Source: an uncultured Odoribacter sp.
GTDB lineage: Bacteria; Bacteroidota; Bacteroidia; Bacteroidales; Marinifilaceae
Direction: 5' to 3'
Length of the DNA stretch: 64,000 nt
Assembly (NCBI GenBank): GCA_910588375.1
Contig: CAJUQA010000005.1
Coordinates: forward strand, 1-64,000
Numbering within the stretch: position 1 is the stretch's first letter; the number at the start of each line of letters is the position of its first letter. Made by a program: the position numbers and the translations under genes. The notes beneath the pieces were generated by a model that was not told the origin of the DNA, made no database searches, and worked only from the letters and a program-made list of their open reading frames with translations. Of this stretch, positions 36,961 to 45,236 are shown one piece after another.

Positions 36961-37055
36961 AGTCTGTCCCGATAGCTGTCCCGGTACAAAAACTAAAATA
37001 ACCATAGTCTATTGTATTTCAACAAACTATGGTTACCTCTGTCGAGATGACTGGA
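36961..37055. repeat. 95-bp direct repeat, right copy (att-like, left end of prophage)
   Basis: Matches 31458-31552 with two substitutions and stops abruptly after GATGACTGGA, where the left copy continues into the tRNA. The last bases duplicate the tRNA-Pro 3' end, so this could be the attL of the prophage or the junction between two tandem elements. A related motif TGTCCCGGGGGCTGTCTCGGG follows at 37158-37178, and AT-rich non-coding sequence fills 37056-37212. Confidence 0.85.
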
Positions 37056-37212
37056 ATCTTTTATCAGTTTATTGCTCTTCACAGCAAAGTTTATTTGTTA
37101 ATAATCAATATATTAGTACACTATAAAAGGTTTAGAATATCTCATTTTGGCCTTTGTTGTCCCGGGGGCTGTCTCGGGAAAATCTAAAAAAAATTAGAAG
37201 CTTTTTTACCTC

Positions 37213-37578
37213 TTAACCAACGGCATCGACACATATGGCATCGCAGTCCGTCTGGGCAGCATTTTTTTGTAAAAGTTCGATAATTTGATTTTTATCGTGC
37301 AGCATTTCTTTTAGCATTTTGATTTCTAAGTTTTGTTTTTCGATGATAATATCAATTTCATTTTTAGAATATGTTGGACTCGGTTTTTCGCAGAAAAAAT
37401 CCTGAATTGGAGTATCAAGTATTTTAGCAATAATCTCAAGCTGATGGGCTTGGATTTGGTCTATTCGAATGCAACGGTGTAGATTCTGAACGCTCATTCC
37501 AATTTTTTCAGCCAGTTTAGTTATTGGTATTCTTTTCTTTTCGCTTAGATTTTTAATTATTTTTAAATTCATAGTCAA
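37213..37578 (-). CDS. Phage-type XRE repressor
   Basis: A 121-residue DNA-binding protein. Residues 3-60 are an XRE helix-turn-helix (IIKNLSEKKRIPITKLAEK, MSVQNLHRCIRIDQIQ). Then a short linker and a coiled-coil-like C-terminus (EIDIIIEKQNLEIKMLKEML) probably used for dimerisation. It is divergent from a small gene at 37687, with a dyad operator between them, the classic lysogeny switch layout. There is no peptidase domain, so induction by RecA-type self-cleavage is not indicated. Confidence 0.85.
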   Translation of the reverse strand: MTMNLKIIKNLSEKKRIPITKLAEKIGMSVQNLHRCIRIDQIQAHQLEIIAKILDTPIQDFFCEKPSPTYSKNEIDIIIEKQNLEIKMLKEMLHDKNQIIELLQKNAAQTDCDAICVDAVG

Positions 37579-37626
37579 AGACTTACGTAATTTACTGGAA
37601 TATATTTATTCTTATATGAGAAAATA

Positions 37627-37670
37627 TTTGCTACTGTTGAATATTTATATTACTATTGCAATATAAATAT
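37627..37670 (+). promoter_or_regulatory. Early promoter with dyad operator
   Basis: TTTG (37627-37630), 20 bp, then TACTATTG (37651-37658, one mismatch to TAnnTTTG). An 11-bp perfect inverted repeat (ATATTTATATT at 37641-37651, AATATAAATAT at 37660-37670) brackets the -7 box, so a dimer bound there would block it. Probable target of the repressor at 37213. Confidence 0.65.
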
Positions 37671-37686
37671 AACTATAAATTTTATA

Positions 37687-37902
37687 TTGCACATGAAAAA
37701 TGACATTAAAACTTTCAAGGAATGGTATGCCTCCCTCCAATCAAACGAAAAAGCACATTTTAGAGATGCTTTTCTTGCTGCTTCTGGGTTAAAGTATCCA
37801 AGTTTTTACTCAAAACTTGCCCGTGGTGTTTTCTCTCTTCTTGAACAAAAATTTATTACTGATTATGCAGGAATTGAGATTGAATTTCCTGAAAAAACAT
37901 AG
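37687..37902 (+). CDS. Small Cro-like early phage protein
   Basis: A 71-residue protein read divergently from the repressor. It has a short helical pattern (KTFKEWYASLQSNEKAHFRD, LKYPSFYSKLARGVFSLLEQ) that could form a compact DNA-binding fold. Cro function is inferred from position. The operator lies directly upstream. Confidence 0.65.
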   Translation: MHMKNDIKTFKEWYASLQSNEKAHFRDAFLAASGLKYPSFYSKLARGVFSLLEQKFITDYAGIEIEFPEKT

Positions 37903-37964
37903 AAAGTCATTAAGCTTTGATATAAAACGAAGAAGGAGGTAGTGTTTATTTAATTAATGGAATT

Positions 37965-38624
37965 ATGGCAAAAATAAAGACTAAAAAGTACGAATTTGAT
38001 AAAAAAGAGATTGAGGTCAATTTTAATTGTTCTTCTTCTGGAGTGTTTAGTACAAATTTACCTCGTGCTATTCAAGAGAAATTAGGTTTAGATATTCAGA
38101 TTGTAGGGAATAGTTTAAAGGAAATTGAGGGTATTTTAGACCAGGCGTTTTTAGATTATAAGAATGCACGTACGTCATATAGGTTATTAATTGCGATTTG
38201 TTTTGGAGCTAATGGTGATTTTACAAAAAATCAAGATAATACCTATAACCTTTGTTTTGATAAAGAGGGTGGGCGTTATAAACTTAACGGTTTCTTCTAT
38301 GATATGCCATGCATTGGCATAGACTATTCGGTGATTATAGAAGAAAATCGAGATGGCCGAATTTACTATCATAGTACTATTCCTAAAGGTACATTGGCGT
38401 GTTTTAATAATTCAGTAACAATAGGGAATTATGTTTCGACAGGAGGAAGTAATTACATGGCTAAGAAGTATAAATTAATAGAATTCAGCGAGGCTGCATT
38501 GAAAAATCTCAATTCTATTAAAGAACAACTTCGAAGGGCTTCTGCTTTCCTTATAGAATTGTTGACTAATAACCAAATAGAAGCTCTCTTGAGTAGTGAA
38601 AATTTAAAATTATTAAATAAATGA
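37965..38624 (+). CDS. Uncharacterised early phage protein
   Basis: A 219-residue cytoplasmic protein I do not recognise. It starts MAKIKTKKYEFDKKEIEV and has a lysine-rich N-terminus, a beta-rich middle (DGRIYYHSTIPKGTLACFNN) and a helical end (LNSIKEQLRRASAFLIELL). AGGAGGT sits about 30 bp upstream. It is followed after 3 bp by the next small gene, so it belongs to the early operon running to about 43.7 kb. AT content is clearly higher than in the chromosomal part. Confidence 0.7.
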   Translation: MAKIKTKKYEFDKKEIEVNFNCSSSGVFSTNLPRAIQEKLGLDIQIVGNSLKEIEGILDQAFLDYKNARTSYRLLIAICFGANGDFTKNQDNTYNLCFDKEGGRYKLNGFFYDMPCIGIDYSVIIEENRDGRIYYHSTIPKGTLACFNNSVTIGNYVSTGGSNYMAKKYKLIEFSEAALKNLNSIKEQLRRASAFLIELLTNNQIEALLSSENLKLLNK

Positions 38625-38627
38625 TAT

Positions 38628-38825
38628 ATGGAAGAGAAATACACATATCACACTGTAAAAAAGGCTTACCTTTTAAATGATACTGAATTGAACGATTATA
38701 GTGCACGAGGCTGGCATTTAGTTTCATGCACCTCTGCAAGATTAAGAAGTTCTGACTGTTTGACTGGTGATAGTGATTGCCGGGCATACATGATATATGT
38801 TTTTCGCTCCGCTAATAAAGATTAA
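38628..38825 (+). CDS. Small phage protein, DUF4177-like
   Basis: A 65-residue protein. The pattern LNDYSARGWHLVSCTSARLR followed by a beta strand (AYMIYVFRS) resembles DUF4177-type small proteins, in which a GW(E/H)LV core is typical. Function unknown. Spaced 3 bp from both neighbours in the early operon. Confidence 0.65.
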   Translation: MEEKYTYHTVKKAYLLNDTELNDYSARGWHLVSCTSARLRSSDCLTGDSDCRAYMIYVFRSANKD

Positions 38826-38827
38826 AA

Positions 38828-39115
38828 ATGGAAGAATTTAATATGGCCGATTTCCTGCGGAAAATGCCTGAAGACTTTATAGAACGTCGTCAAGAACTTC
38901 TGGAATTAGCAAAAGAGTGTGGTTGCGATCAGGACCAGATTCAGGATTTAGACCGAAAAAGCGTACAACAGTCCATACTTACGGAGGAGGCGTATGAGAC
39001 ACATTTCAAGTTCTATCTTTTTTTAAAAGTTCTTCAGACTTCCCTTAACAGGGAAGAAATCTGTTTTTCCGGAGGTTTAAACTTGCCAATGTGCGCTATA
39101 GAGAGAGAAAAATAA
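38828..39115 (+). CDS. Small early phage protein
   Basis: A 95-residue, acidic and largely helical protein (FIERRQELLELAKECGCDQD) with no recognised domain. It lies in the early operon, 2 bp after the previous gene. A Cys-x-Cys pattern is present but does not form a clear zinc site. Confidence 0.65.
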   Translation: MEEFNMADFLRKMPEDFIERRQELLELAKECGCDQDQIQDLDRKSVQQSILTEEAYETHFKFYLFLKVLQTSLNREEICFSGGLNLPMCAIEREK

Positions 39116-39127
39116 TTCTTGTATTGA

Positions 39128-39337
39128 ATGATGAAAATGCAGCAGAAAAACAGTCCGGAAAAGTTACGCCGTAAGCTGGTAAATTTACGCTACCGAATGA
39201 AGCTGGCCGGTTACGAGTTTAATAACAGAGAGCACGTCTGTATTGTACCGGGAAATGACTGCAGACGGTCGCACAAACGAGAATATGTTTTGAGGAATAC
39301 ATTTCATTATTGTATTCAATTCAGGCTTTTAAATTGA
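39128..39337 (+). CDS. Small basic early phage protein
   Basis: A 69-residue basic protein (SPEKLRRKLVNLRYRMKLAG near the start) directly before the primase-helicase gene, 4 bp apart. The positive charge suits nucleic-acid binding, but no domain is recognised. Function unknown. Confidence 0.6.
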   Translation: MMKMQQKNSPEKLRRKLVNLRYRMKLAGYEFNNREHVCIVPGNDCRRSHKREYVLRNTFHYCIQFRLLN

Positions 39338-39341
39338 GACT

Positions 39342-42300
39342 ATGTTTATAAACGATGATGATAAAAGGAAGATTTTAGAAATATCTTCTGGGAAACTGGT
39401 GGAAGTTATCGGAGAGTTTACCGAGTTGAAAAAGCATGGTGGGAGTTGGAAAGGTAAATGTCCGAAATGTGGAGCTGCCGAAGGGCTTGAGATATGTGAA
39501 GGCAAACAAGTCTTTAAATGTTTCAAATGTTCGGGGATTAGCGGTAAACGCCCCATTGATTACTTGATGAAAGGTGAAGACTTTTCTTTTCCGGAAGCAC
39601 TCCAATATTTGGCCGACCACTTTCATATAATTTTATCGGATCCACCAGTTAAGCCCAAAAAAGAATCGAAGAAGGTCCGGGACAAAGCCAGCAAGGCAAA
39701 GGAGCAAAGTTTTTGTGCCAAAATGCTGCAGTCTTCCGGATTGAATTTTGACGATGTTACGGCCACAGTATATAAGCGGGATGACAGCAAAACCATTTTT
39801 AAATCTCCTACCTTTTTTCAAGGAACAATAACCCGGATGGGAGAAGTTGACAGGACAGGGGATGATGCTATTATTGCTTACTTTGACCTTGATGGGAATC
39901 CAGTCACCTACGAACTGAAAGATAGCAAAGGAAAACCGACCGGAAAAACGAAAGAATATTACCGGGTACGTTGGCAGTTTCCAGAGGAACATCTGGATAA
40001 AAACGGTAAACCTTTCAAGTACAAGTCTCCTTCCGGATCCGGAACTCGCATATACATTCCGGAACGGGTCCGGGAAAAGTACCGGAAAGGAGAAAAGCTT
40101 CCTATCCTATTTATTCAGGAAGGCGAGAAAAAAGCGGAAAAGGCCAGCAAACACGGAATACCTTCTGTAGCTGTTTCTGGTATACAGAATTTAGGACAAA
40201 ATGGCCGGTTGCCTGAAGATATAATTAAGCTCATTACAAAGTGCAGCGTTGAAAAAGTAGTTTTCATACTGGATGCCGACTGGAACGATCTTTCTTCGAA
40301 TATAACAATCAACGAACCGGTGGACAAACGTCCCCGGCAATTTTTTTATGCCATCCGGAATTATAAGGACTATTTTCGGAGTTTGAGTAACCGGAGTTTG
40401 TTCGTAGAGATATACTTCGGGTATGTTCTTAAGAACGAGCATGGAGATAAAGGGGTGGATGATTTATTGGCAAATACCCTTGCCGGAGCAGAGGATAAGC
40501 TGAAGGAAGATATCGACTTTTGCATCAATGAAAAAAATCTGTCAGGTTCTTATGTTCAACTCCATAAAATCACTTCTTATACTGATTATAAACTTGAGGA
40601 GATCTGGAATCTGCATAATCCGCTTGAATTTGCACAAAAGCATAAAGAGGTTTTGCAAGACCTTCCGGAATTTTCGATTGGGCGGCACAAATGGCGTTTT
40701 AATGAGAAAGGAGAGATAGAAAGTGCGCAGCCAATCGAAGCGGATGAACAATATTGGGAAACAATAGAAAAAGAGGACCGATACGGGAACAGGAGTAAAA
40801 CTTATAAATTCCGGTATGGTCGGTGTTTTCAATTTCTCCGGAACCGGGGCTTTGGTCGGTACCGGAAATTGGATGGCAGTTTCGAGTGGATAAAAGTGGA
40901 GAATCCGACAGTCCGGAACGTTCAGCCGTGGGAAATCCGGGACTATTTGACGGAGTTCACGAAAATGGTTGCGCATGAAGATGTTCTTGAAATGATTTAT
41001 TGTGGAGGCCCCCAATATTTAGGCCCGGATAAACTTTCAAATCTTCCTTTCATTGAGCCGAATTTTGAGACACCAGTACGTGAAAAGCAAATATTTTATT
41101 TCTCGGATAAGTGTTGGGAAATTACGGCCGGTCTGATAAAAGAAATCGACTATGCTAACATTACTCACCAGATTTGGAATGATGCAAAAAAGGATATTCC
41201 GGCCAAGCTAACCACACCTCTTATAAATGTCAAGAAGGTTGATGGGAAGTGGAATTATACTGTATCAGATTCCGGTAGAACCTGCCAGTTCCTGCAGTTT
41301 TTGATTAATACATCAAATTTTACGTGGAGAAAAGAGCGTTTAATTGCAGAAGGGAAGCCAGATATAACCCTTGACCCGGCAGAACTGGAGGAGAATATTA
41401 CACATCTTATAGCCAAATTATGTGCGATTGGTTATATGCTGGTAGATTGTAAAGACCGGTCTAATTCAAAGGCAGTTGTGGCCATGGATGGAAAACAGAG
41501 TGAAGTCGGGTCAAGCAACGGCCGTTCCGGGAAGTCCCTGATAGGAGAGCTTTTCAAACATGTGCGTTCTACGGTTTATATTAACGGGAAAAAGAAAGAC
41601 TTTGATTCAGACACATTTCTTTGGAATGAAGTAGTCGAAAAAACAAAAATTGTATTTATTGATGACCTTCGGCCGAACTTTGATTTTGAATTTTTGTTTG
41701 CGAACATCACCGGTGACTGGGCGGTCAATTACAAAGGTGGAGGGCGGTGTACCTTTCCTTTTAATAAGTCGGCCAAAATATATTTAACGACTAATCATGC
41801 TCTTAATGGTGAAGGTTCCTCCTTCAATGACCGCCAGTGGCCGATTGCTTTCAGTGACTATTATAACGATAACCATAAGCCTATTCATGACTTCGGTGTT
41901 ATGTTTTTCGATGAATGGGACTTCGAGCAGTGGAACCTGACTTGGAACCTTCTGGCAACTTGTGTTCAACTTTATTTGAAGTTTGGTTATGTCGAGAGTC
42001 CGTCAGAACGAATCGAAATCCGAAAAGTTCGCCAACTTCTGGGAGAAGAATTCATCGCTTGGGCAGATGAATATTTTTCTGCCGAATCGAAACGTAATCG
42101 ACGTCTTATCCGGAAAGAAATCTACGATGATTTTTTGAATTATGCTCCGGAGCAACGGAAATGGTGCAAAGCACCGCTATTCCGGAAAAAGATAGTAAAA
42201 TACTGTGAATACCGGGGATATGTTTTCAATCCGCAGAAATATGATCGGATTACCGGTCTTCCATTATTTCTCGATAAGGATGGAAAACCGAACACCGATG

Positions 42301-42422
42301 ATAAATCCGGCGGTGTAGAATACTTCACTATCGGAGATAAGCAATTTTCCAAAGTGCCGGATCAGGAAATCAATTTTAATCAGCCTTATTTAAAAGAAGA
42401 TGAAACATCGATACACGATTAA
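39342..42422 (+). CDS. Phage primase-helicase
   Basis: A 1026-residue replication protein with three parts. A DnaG-type zinc ribbon has Cys40, Cys43, Cys60 and Cys63 (GKCPKCGAAEGLEICEGK, KCFKCSG). A TOPRIM/DUF3854-like region (about 240-330, ILFIQEGEKKAEKASKHGIP and VVFILDADWND) is the likely primer synthesis module. The C-terminal half carries an SF3-type helicase with Walker A GRSGKSLIGE near 728, KIVFIDDL and IYLTTNHALNGEG. Such fused proteins start and drive phage DNA replication. It is the main replication gene of the early operon. No separate DNA polymerase is seen in the window. Confidence 0.9.
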   Translation: MFINDDDKRKILEISSGKLVEVIGEFTELKKHGGSWKGKCPKCGAAEGLEICEGKQVFKCFKCSGISGKRPIDYLMKGEDFSFPEALQYLADHFHIILSDPPVKPKKESKKVRDKASKAKEQSFCAKMLQSSGLNFDDVTATVYKRDDSKTIFKSPTFFQGTITRMGEVDRTGDDAIIAYFDLDGNPVTYELKDSKGKPTGKTKEYYRVRWQFPEEHLDKNGKPFKYKSPSGSGTRIYIPERVREKYRKGEKLPILFIQEGEKKAEKASKHGIPSVAVSGIQNLGQNGRLPEDIIKLITKCSVEKVVFILDADWNDLSSNITINEPVDKRPRQFFYAIRNYKDYFRSLSNRSLFVEIYFGYVLKNEHGDKGVDDLLANTLAGAEDKLKEDIDFCINEKNLSGSYVQLHKITSYTDYKLEEIWNLHNPLEFAQKHKEVLQDLPEFSIGRHKWRFNEKGEIESAQPIEADEQYWETIEKEDRYGNRSKTYKFRYGRCFQFLRNRGFGRYRKLDGSFEWIKVENPTVRNVQPWEIRDYLTEFTKMVAHEDVLEMIYCGGPQYLGPDKLSNLPFIEPNFETPVREKQIFYFSDKCWEITAGLIKEIDYANITHQIWNDAKKDIPAKLTTPLINVKKVDGKWNYTVSDSGRTCQFLQFLINTSNFTWRKERLIAEGKPDITLDPAELEENITHLIAKLCAIGYMLVDCKDRSNSKAVVAMDGKQSEVGSSNGRSGKSLIGELFKHVRSTVYINGKKKDFDSDTFLWNEVVEKTKIVFIDDLRPNFDFEFLFANITGDWAVNYKGGGRCTFPFNKSAKIYLTTNHALNGEGSSFNDRQWPIAFSDYYNDNHKPIHDFGVMFFDEWDFEQWNLTWNLLATCVQLYLKFGYVESPSERIEIRKVRQLLGEEFIAWADEYFSAESKRNRRLIRKEIYDDFLNYAPEQRKWCKAPLFRKKIVKYCEYRGYVFNPQKYDRITGLPLFLDKDGKPNTDDKSGGVEYFTIGDKQFSKVPDQEINFNQPYLKEDETSIHD

Positions 42423-42440
42423 TATCTAAAATATTACACT

Positions 42441-42806
42441 ATGGAAACAAGGAATAAAGTCGAGTTTAAAATCCACTTCCTCTATTTGAACATGATGAGA
42501 GACCGGGCGGAGACATCTCAGTGTGTTGCCATTGCGGATGACCCACAAGAACTGATTGATTGGTACAATTCTTTGCTAACAGAATCTTACAGCGATGACT
42601 TCGTTGAATGGAATGGAACAAAGACCTATCTGAAAACTTTTAGAAAAGGTTCCCCGTTGGAATGGTTTAATCCAGTCAGTTCTTTTACTCCGGATAGTTG
42701 GGGACATGGGATTCGGGAGGCTTGGGTTGATGCCGAAGAATTAAAGTATCTACAATGTAATAACCTTTGTTTTTTTACAGATGCCAACAATCAGTCAAAT
42801 AAATGA
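42441..42806 (+). CDS. Uncharacterised early phage protein
   Basis: A 121-residue soluble protein with no recognised domain. Sequence features include a DDPQELIDWYNSLLTESYSD helix and an acidic C-terminal half. It overlaps the next gene by 26 bp in another frame, as is common in compact phage operons. Confidence 0.65.
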   Translation: METRNKVEFKIHFLYLNMMRDRAETSQCVAIADDPQELIDWYNSLLTESYSDDFVEWNGTKTYLKTFRKGSPLEWFNPVSSFTPDSWGHGIREAWVDAEELKYLQCNNLCFFTDANNQSNK

Positions 42807-42990
42807 AATTGAAATCACACCGGAAAAGTTTCTCCGGGCCTGTTCGGATGATGAATTGAAAGAAACACTTCTTCTTCTAAACTCCAAACGATATGCGAGC
42901 CGGATCCACTTAGATGATTCGGTTACAGACGTAGAATATAAACTTCGGGATATTTCCCGGGAATTAAAGGAATGTAATCGAAAACAATAG
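42781..42990 (+). CDS. Small early phage protein
   Basis: A 69-residue charged, helical protein (EKFLRACSDDELKETLLLLN) without recognised domain. It begins within the end of the preceding gene and stops 4 bp before the next one. Confidence 0.6.
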   Translation: MPTISQINEIEITPEKFLRACSDDELKETLLLLNSKRYASRIHLDDSVTDVEYKLRDISRELKECNRKQ

Positions 42991-42994
42991 ATTA

Positions 42995-43336
42995 ATGGAT
43001 TTAGGGCAATACCGGTTGAATAAAACGAAAGAACTGGCCGATTTGGCTGAAAAGCTTGGTGACCGGTTTGATCCGTTCTTCTGTGCCGTATACAAATTGC
43101 TGGATGAATTGAAAGAAGGGGAATCCTTTGATGTCGAAGCGAACGTTCATCCGGAAAACCGGGAACTATTTATTAAATGTGCTTGTTTTTACATCTGGGA
43201 CAAGAATAGGACAAGAGAAACTTTTTCTGCTTGGGTGGAATTTACAAATGATTACAGATATCTTCGGAAAATGAATTCATGTTATCCTACGATTTTTCAC
43301 AAAAAGCGTACACCTTCCCAATCTAATACGACATAA
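42995..43336 (+). CDS. Uncharacterised early phage protein
   Basis: A 113-residue soluble protein (MDLGQYRLNKTKELADLAEK) of unknown function. It has a mixed helical/beta pattern and no motif that I recognise. Part of the same early operon. Confidence 0.62.
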   Translation: MDLGQYRLNKTKELADLAEKLGDRFDPFFCAVYKLLDELKEGESFDVEANVHPENRELFIKCACFYIWDKNRTRETFSAWVEFTNDYRYLRKMNSCYPTIFHKKRTPSQSNTT

Positions 43337-43383
43337 AGATAGGGATTTTTATTTAATTATCAAACCTTTACAACAAGAAAATC

Positions 43384-43716
43384 ATGAAAAAAACAAACAA
43401 AATACATGTGGTCGTTTCTTCGGATAACGATACCCGGGCAGCAATGATGAAACAAGTTATCGTTGACCTGGGATTTGCCCGTACCCCTTCTGATGCAGCC
43501 AAACTGATTCGGGATACACCTTACGATATTGACTTTGCAAACGCTTATTTCGTTTTTGCAGACATTTATAATTTTCGGGATAGTAATATTACTACACAGA
43601 AGCTATACGAAATGGCAGCACGAGGTTTTGCGGTAGTTGTTGGGGTAAAGAAACTGCCGGCAGAACATGAGTTTTTCTGTACTGCATTTTATCCGGAAGA
43701 TTTTTCCCGGCTTTAG
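43384..43716 (+). CDS. Uncharacterised early phage protein
   Basis: A 110-residue protein with an alternating strand/helix pattern (KIHVVVSSDNDTRAAMMKQV, then GFAVVVGVKKLP) suggesting a small alpha/beta fold. No catalytic motif is evident. It is the last gene before a 508-bp regulatory gap. The stop is followed by a CTGGGG...CCCCAG dyad (43716-43744) that may end the early transcript. Confidence 0.62.
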   Translation: MKKTNKIHVVVSSDNDTRAAMMKQVIVDLGFARTPSDAAKLIRDTPYDIDFANAYFVFADIYNFRDSNITTQKLYEMAARGFAVVVGVKKLPAEHEFFCTAFYPEDFSRL

Positions 43717-44224
43717 CTGGGGCTTTTCCCCTCGGCCTCCCCAGATTCTCTGAAAATCAAAAAAATCGTACGGGGGTGCATAGCTCCGGCGAAGGGCAGA
43801 AACAGCAAAGAATATACATATATTCTTTTTTTTATATTCTTACTTTCAAAAATACCCCTATAAAAAATAAGAAAAAAAAGTGTGCAACTGTGCGAAGAGA
43901 CAAAAATAGGATGTTATTTATTTGTGAAACAAACGAATACGAATGCACGATTTTTGCACAAATTTGCACTATTCGCACAAAGACAGGATAATTTCTCATT
44001 CTGTACCGAGCACACTTTGCCCGAACGGCATTTGTGCAAAATCGTACAATTGTAATACATTGATAATCTTTGCATAATTCATAAAATATCGTACAAATGT
44101 ACTTCTGCACTCTTTTTATGACATGATTTTCACAGGTCCGTTATAGAATGGGTATAAATAAATATTTTTGTATTGCAAAATCAATGTAATTATTTGATTT
44201 TTAACGGAATAATAAGTATCTTTA
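43717..44224. promoter_or_regulatory. Long intergenic control region with TGCAC repeats
   Basis: No gene is supportable in these 508 bp. TTTGCACAA (43953-43961) recurs inverted as TTGTGCAAA (44031-44039), with further TTTGCAC, TGCAC, GTGCAA and CGTACAA elements between 43880 and 44100. The spacing suggests binding sites for a regulator or replication protein. TATTTTTG (44163-44170) is a likely -7 box for the gene at 44225. The region separates early replication genes from virion genes. Confidence 0.55.
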
Positions 44225-44713
44225 ATGTCAAAAACTTATTCATCCATGGCTGTAACGACAAAAATTCAGGTAAAAGAGTATTTGAAAGAGTACATTATTG
44301 GTAAGTTCAATAATTGTGTGGAGGGCCCGGTGCGTTTCCCGGATGCACTGGATTTATATCACGTTATCTGGGATCTTCTGGAGAAACGTTCAGTAAATGC
44401 CATCGACACCGGTAATCTGGAGATTATTCTACCCAAAAGGGATTGTGGAAAAGCTCCTGAAGTATACAATTATCTCGGGCTTCGTTCGCAGAAAGTAATT
44501 GAAAGACGGATTAATACTATGATGTGGGCCGAATTGCATACGCTACTTGACGAAAATAAACATGAACACGGAATAAACTACATTTTAAGTGTACACTATT
44601 TCATGCGCACGTATGCTATTGACTCCATCAGTGAAGATGCGTTTCTAAAAAATTTCTATCGCTGGCGGGATAAAATCCGTCGGAAAAATAAAAAAAGAGC
44701 TTATTCCCGATAA
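44225..44713 (+). CDS. Uncharacterised phage protein before virion genes
   Basis: A 162-residue, mostly helical and basic protein (QVKEYLKEYIIGKFNNCVEG, then FYRWRDKIRRKNKKRAYSR at the end). No domain is recognised. Its place, as first gene after the long control region and upstream of capsid genes, would suit a late-gene regulator, but that is inference only. Confidence 0.65.
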   Translation: MSKTYSSMAVTTKIQVKEYLKEYIIGKFNNCVEGPVRFPDALDLYHVIWDLLEKRSVNAIDTGNLEIILPKRDCGKAPEVYNYLGLRSQKVIERRINTMMWAELHTLLDENKHEHGINYILSVHYFMRTYAIDSISEDAFLKNFYRWRDKIRRKNKKRAYSR

Positions 44714-44800
44714 TTTTTTTCAAAAAATCAATCCGGCAAGTGTATTGATTTGTCCGGAAAATGGCGGAAAAATAAAGTAATAGAAAATTCAAAAATTGAG

Positions 44801-45178
44801 ATGATAGATCAACTTGGGAACAAAATATTGATGGTGCTGTCTAAAGATGTTCTTTGGGTGCATAAAAATCAATGCCGGGCTTTCGCCGAAAACAAGTTTT
44901 ATTCTTTCAAAACGAATGATATCGAAATCGAGCAATCCCCTGAAGAAGATGCCTCGGATCCGGTTTATTCCCAAACCGCAACGCTGCAGGTGACCATGAG
45001 CGAGGCCGAAAGACTGCTTTTCCACAATCAAAACGTAATTATCATACTTACCACTCTTCGGGGTAAAGAAATTGTATGGGGAACCAAGCAATATCCGGTA
45101 CATTGTATTGCATTGTCAAATTTAGATAGCGTCAGCCTTACCTTATCCTGCAAAACGCCGGAACCGCTTCGGTATTAG
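44801..45178 (+). CDS. Uncharacterised phage protein
   Basis: A 125-residue protein with a beta-rich pattern (NKILMVLSKDVLWVHKNQCR, then TLQVTMSEAERLLFHNQNVI). The frame is open from a TTG at 44750, but ATG 44801 is the first ordinary start and the sequence before it is not protein-like. Located 58 bp before the prohead protease gene; may be a head-assembly factor, unproven. Confidence 0.6.
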   Translation: MIDQLGNKILMVLSKDVLWVHKNQCRAFAENKFYSFKTNDIEIEQSPEEDASDPVYSQTATLQVTMSEAERLLFHNQNVIIILTTLRGKEIVWGTKQYPVHCIALSNLDSVSLTLSCKTPEPLRY

Positions 45179-45236
45179 CGAGTCCTTTTTTTCACCTCTG
45201 TGAACTACCACATTTGCATAATCAACACATAAGGTT

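Noticed and set aside
43776..44110. Small frames on both strands in the control region
   Set aside because: Low-complexity Phe/Lys or Cys-rich translations with no starts or motifs; the DNA pattern fits binding sites better.
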